From: Blautia sp. XA-2221
GTDB lineage: Bacteria > Bacillota > Clostridia > Lachnospirales > Lachnospiraceae
DNA: 64,000 bases
Assembly (NCBI RefSeq): GCF_028767025.1
Contig: NZ_JAJQXX010000005.1
Coordinates: forward strand, 124,001 to 188,000
Direction of reading: 5' to 3'
The translations under genes and the position numbers were made by a program. A model generated the notes under the pieces. The model was not told the DNA's origin and ran no database searches. It saw only the letters and a program-made list of their open reading frames with translations. Positions within the stretch are counted from its first letter, which is position 1. The number at the start of each line of letters is the position of its first letter. This document shows positions 59,992 through 64,000 of the stretch, piece after piece.

Positions 59992-61314
59992 ATGGGAAAA
60001 CTTACCTTTAAGGGTGGGATTCATCCCTATGAGGGCAAGGAGCTGTCCAAAAACAGTCCAATTGAAAAGTATCTTCCAAAGGGAGAGATGGTTTATCCGC
60101 TGTCTCAGCATATTGGAGCTCCTTCTGTTCCCTGTGTGAACAAGGGAGACCGGGTTCTGGCAGGACAGAAAATTGCAGAAGCCAATGGATTTGTATCCGT
60201 GCCCCTGCATGCTTCTGTTTCAGGAATCGTAAAAGGCTTTGAAAAAAGGCTGACTGCTACGGGAAATATGGCAGATTCTATTATCATAGAAAACGATCAG
60301 CAGTATGAAGAAACAGAATTTCAGACAGCAGAGCTTTCAGCATTGTCAAAAGAAGAGATCATTGCAAGAATCCGTGAAGGCGGTGTTGTGGGAATGGGAG
60401 GCGCCGGTTTTCCTACCCATGTAAAGCTCTCCCCAAAGGAACCGGATAAAATTGAATATGTTCTGGTAAACGGAGCAGAGTGTGAACCTTATCTGACAAG
60501 TGATTATCGAAGAATGTTGGAAGAACCGGACAAGGTCATTGCAGGTCTTGAAGTGATGCTGAAGCTTTTTGATCATGCAAAAGGCTATATCTGTATTGAA
60601 GACAATAAGCCGGACTGTATTGCAAAGATGCGTGAACTGGTAAAGGGACATTCCAGAATAGAAGTCAAAGAGGTTATGACTAAATATCCTCAGGGTGGTG
60701 AGCGTACATTGATCTATGCCACTACAGGAAGAGAGATCAATTCCTCCATGCTTCCGGCAGACGCAGGCTGTGTGGTAGATAATGTGGATACAGTTGTAGC
60801 TGTTTACAAAGCAGTTATCCTTGGGCGTCCTGTTATGAACAGGATCGTAACGGTAACAGGAGAGGCTGTTGCCAGTCCGAAAAACTTTATGGTTCTTACC
60901 GGAACAAATATGGAAGAGCTGATTGAAGCAGCCGGTGGGCTGAAAATGGATGCTGCAAAAGTAATCTCAGGTGGGCCGATGATGGGATTCGCCATGTTTG
61001 ACCTTCATGTTCCCTGCGTAAAAACAACATCTGCCTTCCTTTGTCTGGAAAAAGATGCCGTGTCAGAGGCTCAGAAACAGATGACAGCCTGCATTAACTG
61101 CGGACGCTGTGTGCGCGTCTGTCCGGGACGTGTTCTCCCTGCCCGTCTTGCCACACTGGCAGAAAGAGGGGATATGACAGGATTTGAAAAATTAAATGGA
61201 ATGGAATGTTGTGAATGTGGCTGCTGCAGTTATGTATGTCCTGCAAAGAGGCCGCTGACTCAGAGTATCAAATCCATGCGGAAGATGGTTCTTGCCAGCC
61301 GCAGAAAGAAATAG
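59992..61314 (+). CDS. rnfC: Rnf complex subunit RnfC
   Basis: A 440-residue cytoplasmic subunit that takes up or gives electrons between NADH and the complex. The barrel-sandwich N-terminus (KGGIHPYEGKELSKNSPIEK) and NADH/FMN-binding region (GGVVGMGGAGFPTHVKLSP) are followed by two [4Fe-4S] motifs: CINCGRCVRVCP and CCECGCCSYVCP. AGGAGG precedes the ATG. It opens the operon rnfCDGE(A). Confidence 0.97.
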   Translation: MGKLTFKGGIHPYEGKELSKNSPIEKYLPKGEMVYPLSQHIGAPSVPCVNKGDRVLAGQKIAEANGFVSVPLHASVSGIVKGFEKRLTATGNMADSIIIENDQQYEETEFQTAELSALSKEEIIARIREGGVVGMGGAGFPTHVKLSPKEPDKIEYVLVNGAECEPYLTSDYRRMLEEPDKVIAGLEVMLKLFDHAKGYICIEDNKPDCIAKMRELVKGHSRIEVKEVMTKYPQGGERTLIYATTGREINSSMLPADAGCVVDNVDTVVAVYKAVILGRPVMNRIVTVTGEAVASPKNFMVLTGTNMEELIEAAGGLKMDAAKVISGGPMMGFAMFDLHVPCVKTTSAFLCLEKDAVSEAQKQMTACINCGRCVRVCPGRVLPARLATLAERGDMTGFEKLNGMECCECGCCSYVCPAKRPLTQSIKSMRKMVLASRRKK

Positions 61315-61328
61315 GGGGAGGTAAACCA

Positions 61329-62309
61329 ATGGAACAAAAGTATCATGTGTCATCGAATCCTCATGTAAGGGATTGTATGACAACAAGCAGAATCATGCAG
61401 CTGGTAGTGCTCGCACTTCTTCCTGCAACACTGTTCGGAATCTGGAATTTTGGTTTTCATGCATTCTTTGTTGTTGCTGTAACAGTGGCATCCAGCGTTA
61501 TTTTTGAGTGGCTTTATGATCACTTTATGCATAAACCAAATACCATAAAAGATTTCAGTGCAGTTGTCACAGGACTTCTTCTTGCCCTGAATATGCCGCC
61601 GCAGATCCCTCTGTGGATGCCTGTTCTGGGAAGCGCATTTTCTATTATTGTAGTAAAACAGCTTTTTGGCGGACTGGGACAGAACTTTATGAACCCGGCT
61701 CTTGCAGGAAGATGTTTCCTGATGATTTCTTTCGCAGGAAGAATGACAGATTTTGCAGTGTCAGACCATTTCCGTGGCGTTGTGGATACAGTTACCGGAG
61801 CGACTCCTCTTGCAGCTCTGAAAGCTCAGGGATTCGTGGAAGGTACTTCTGTACCGGTACAGAATCTGTTTTTCGGAAATATCCAGGGAACCATCGGAGA
61901 AACTTCGGCTCTTGCGATCCTTATTGGCGCAGTAATCCTTCTTGCGTTTAAGGTGATCGACCTGAAGATCCCCCTTACATATATCGGCAGCTTTTCTGTA
62001 TTTGTGATTATTTATATGCTGTGTACCGGAATGGGCTTTGATGCAAATTATCTGTTAAGCTATCTGTTCGGCGGCGGTCTGATGCTCGGAGCATGGTTTA
62101 TGGCAACGGATTATGTGACGACACCAATCACCTTTAAGGGACAGCTTGTATACGGCTGCTGCCTTGGTGTGGTAACGGCAGTATTCCGTCTGTTCGGTGG
62201 ATCCGCAGAAGGTGTTTCCTATGCGATTATTTTCTGCAACCTTCTGGTTCCGCTTATTGAAAAAGCAACTTATCCTGCAGCATTTGGAAAGGGAGGGAAA
62301 AAAGCATGA
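61329..62309 (+). CDS. rnfD: Rnf complex subunit RnfD
   Basis: A 326-residue integral membrane flavoprotein subunit, with about nine helices. The covalent FMN Thr motif is in TGATPLAALK (about residue 158). The ATG at 61329 is used because GGGGGAGG lies upstream; the longer frame to 61215 runs inside rnfC. Ends with a 4-nt overlap (ATGA) with rnfG. Confidence 0.96.
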   Translation: MEQKYHVSSNPHVRDCMTTSRIMQLVVLALLPATLFGIWNFGFHAFFVVAVTVASSVIFEWLYDHFMHKPNTIKDFSAVVTGLLLALNMPPQIPLWMPVLGSAFSIIVVKQLFGGLGQNFMNPALAGRCFLMISFAGRMTDFAVSDHFRGVVDTVTGATPLAALKAQGFVEGTSVPVQNLFFGNIQGTIGETSALAILIGAVILLAFKVIDLKIPLTYIGSFSVFVIIYMLCTGMGFDANYLLSYLFGGGLMLGAWFMATDYVTTPITFKGQLVYGCCLGVVTAVFRLFGGSAEGVSYAIIFCNLLVPLIEKATYPAAFGKGGKKA

Positions 62310-62914
62310 GTATTGTAAAAGACACGATTTCTATTACTGTTATCACCCTCGTTGCAGGTCTGGCTCTGGGAGTGGTCCAGGATATTACTGCAGATCCTAT
62401 TGCAGAACAGAAATTAAAGGCAAAGCAGGAAGCTTATAAATCAGTCTTTCCGGACGCAGACAGCTTTGGCGAAGTTGTTCTGGGAGATAAGGCTCAGGAA
62501 CTGGCCGGTGTGCTCAGCGACAATAGCTACGGCGCGCAGACCATTGATGAAGTCATGACTGCTTTTGACGCTTCTGAAAATGAAATCGGATATGCGTTTA
62601 CCGTAACAAGTTCTGAGGGTTACGGCGGAGATATCCAGTTTGCCATGGGCGTACAGAAAGACGGTACTCTTAACGGAATCTCCATACTGTCAATCAGTGA
62701 GACTGCAGGCCTTGGAATGAAGGCAGACACAGACGATTTTAAAAATCAGTTCCGGGATAAAAAGGTGGAAAAATTCAAATATACCAAAACAGGAGCAGCA
62801 TCAGAGAATGAAATTGACGCGATCAGCGGCGCAACCATAACCACCAATGCTGTGACGAATGGAGTAAACGCAGGACTCACTGCATTTCAGTACATGGAAG
62901 GAGGAGAACAATGA
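62306..62914 (+). CDS. rnfG: Rnf complex subunit RnfG
   Basis: A 202-residue single-span subunit with the membrane helix at 8-27 and a covalent FMN-binding motif SGATITTNAV near residue 175 (Thr is the attachment site). ATGA overlaps with both neighbours show tight translational coupling. Confidence 0.96.
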   Translation: MSIVKDTISITVITLVAGLALGVVQDITADPIAEQKLKAKQEAYKSVFPDADSFGEVVLGDKAQELAGVLSDNSYGAQTIDEVMTAFDASENEIGYAFTVTSSEGYGGDIQFAMGVQKDGTLNGISILSISETAGLGMKADTDDFKNQFRDKKVEKFKYTKTGAASENEIDAISGATITTNAVTNGVNAGLTAFQYMEGGEQ

Positions 62915-63624
62915 AAGCAAATACACCATCAGAACGTCTGATCAACGGTATTATTAAGGAAAATCCTACTTTTGTGCTGATGCTTGGTATGTGCCCTACA
63001 CTGGCAGTTACCACTTCAGCGGTGAACGGTATCGGAATGGGGCTGACAACAACGGCTGTTCTTGCAGCGTCCAATCTTCTGATCTCCATGCTGCGTAAAT
63101 TCATTCCGGACGGTGTGCGTATGCCTGCGTTTATTGTGGTTGTGGCATCATTTGTAACGATTGTACAGATGCTTCTGGAAGGTTTCCTTCCCGGACTTTA
63201 TGCATCTCTGGGACTATATATTCCTCTGATCGTTGTAAACTGTATTATCCTTGGACGCGCAGAGTCATATGCATCCAAAAATCCTCCGATTCCATCACTT
63301 TTTGACGGTATCGGAATGGGGCTTGGATTTACTTTAAGTATTACCTGTATCGGTGCAGTCAGAGAACTGATCGGTGCAGGACAGCTTTTCGGACGGCAGA
63401 TTCTGCCGCTGGCAGATGCGGCAGCCGGAAAAATGGGATATGAGCCGGTTACTATTTTCATTCTGGCACCGGGAGCCTTCTTTGTTCTGGCTATTCTGGC
63501 AGCCCTTCAGAATAAATTCAAGATTGGCGCTGCAAAGCGCGGAATTGATCCGAGTAATCCGGATAAGTGCGGCGGAGCCTGCGCTTCCTGCGGAAATACC
63601 ATGTGCAAAGGAGGTAAACATTAA
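62911..63624 (+). CDS. rnfE: Rnf complex subunit RnfE
   Basis: A 237-residue membrane subunit of six helices ([20 protein letters not shown] at the front, family mark). It ends with a Cys-rich tail ([16 protein letters not shown]), which is unusual for RnfE and may hold a metal or be redox active. Overlaps rnfG by 4 nt and rnfA by 1 nt. Confidence 0.96.
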   Translation: MKANTPSERLINGIIKENPTFVLMLGMCPTLAVTTSAVNGIGMGLTTTAVLAASNLLISMLRKFIPDGVRMPAFIVVVASFVTIVQMLLEGFLPGLYASLGLYIPLIVVNCIILGRAESYASKNPPIPSLFDGIGMGLGFTLSITCIGAVRELIGAGQLFGRQILPLADAAAGKMGYEPVTIFILAPGAFFVLAILAALQNKFKIGAAKRGIDPSNPDKCGGACASCGNTMCKGGKH

Positions 63625-64000
63625 TGAAAGAATTAATGCTTATCATTGTAGGTTCTGTACTTGTAAATAACGTAGTCCTCAGCCAGTTCCTGGGCTTGTG
63701 TCCGTTTCTGGGTGTTTCCAAAAAAACAGAAACTGCAGCAGGTATGGGTGGAGCAGTCATCTTTGTTATTACGCTTTCTTCTTTTGTTACAAGTGTGATC
63801 TATAAGTTTATTCTGGTTCCAACTCATATGGAGTATCTGCAGACCATTGTTTTTATTCTGATTATTGCAGCCCTTGTTCAGTTTGTGGAAATGTTCCTGA
63901 AAAAGGCAATGCCTTCTCTTTATCAGGCCCTTGGAGTGTATCTTCCTCTGATCACCACAAACTGTGCTGTTCTGGGTGTGGCTCTTATTAATGTGCAGAA
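63624..64000 (+). CDS. rnfA: Rnf complex subunit RnfA, truncated by the window end
   Basis: The first 125 residues are visible ([40 protein letters not shown]), with at least three helices. It holds one half of the membrane [2Fe-2S] site with RnfE in the family. rnfB is expected to follow outside the window. Confidence 0.95.
   Translation, partial: MKELMLIIVGSVLVNNVVLSQFLGLCPFLGVSKKTETAAGMGGAVIFVITLSSFVTSVIYKFILVPTHMEYLQTIVFILIIAALVQFVEMFLKKAMPSLYQALGVYLPLITTNCAVLGVALINVQ

Overview
The window looks like a chromosome segment of a low-to-mid GC, Gram-positive anaerobe of the Clostridia, most probably a Lachnospiraceae gut bacterium (Blautia-like; genus not certain). The grounds are T-box control of aminoacyl-tRNA synthetases, the remA-gmk-rpoZ-rimO-pgsA-cinA block, ispH overlapping a ribosomal S1 gene, a Na+-translocating biotin decarboxylase cluster, an Rnf complex, and a small Cys/Gly-rich spore-coat-like protein. 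Species assignment would need 16S or ANI.

Layout. (1) 1-2585: tail of a T-box leader and leuS with its terminator. (2) 2586-11279: a compact 8.7-kb integrative element bounded by 24-bp imperfect direct repeats. Its order is tyrosine integrase, type I toxin with convergent antisense RNA, CI/Cro-like switch with four operators (three at an exact 30-bp pitch), a frameshifted small gene, Xis-like protein, RepA-like ATPase with iteron-like repeats, several unknown genes, a candidate small RNA, capsid scaffold, HK97-type major capsid protein, and a sigma-70 family factor whose stop codon lies in the right repeat. No terminase, portal, head-tail, tail or lysis gene is present. This fits a phage satellite that brings its own shell, or a pared-down prophage, and is the most interesting object here. 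(3) 11280-19374: a decayed accessory strip with a frameshifted acetyltransferase, an alpha/beta hydrolase, unknown small genes, an MFS efflux gene behind a hairpin that masks its ribosome binding site, a second MFS gene divergent from an AraC regulator, an IS-end-like palindrome and gene relics. (4) 19375-59969: mostly housekeeping genes. These include an EndoQ-UvrD fusion, larE-like, rqcH, yicC, remA, gmk, rpoZ, rimO, pgsA, cinA, three small conserved unknowns, a Cys-rich protein, a membrane MutS-like ATPase, a CpsB-type phosphatase, rnhA, T-box/tyrS-alaS, rpsU, cls, two D,D-carboxypeptidases, a MoeA-like protein, scpAB, the biotin-dependent Na+ decarboxylase/transcarboxylase cluster, a BaiN-type flavoprotein, cmk, ispH, rpsA and a YprB-like nuclease. 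(5) 59992-64000: rnfCDGE and the start of rnfA, cut by the window edge.

How the parts work together. The carboxyltransferase/decarboxylase cluster and Rnf are both sodium- or proton-coupled energy modules expected in a fermenting anaerobe. In the element, the int/xis/repressor/RepA set would govern excision and copying, the antisense-controlled toxin would stabilise it, and sigma plus scaffold plus capsid form a late module. Two genes (5320-5497 and 11744-12366) are each broken by one base in a homopolymer, so assembly error must be excluded before calling them pseudogenes.
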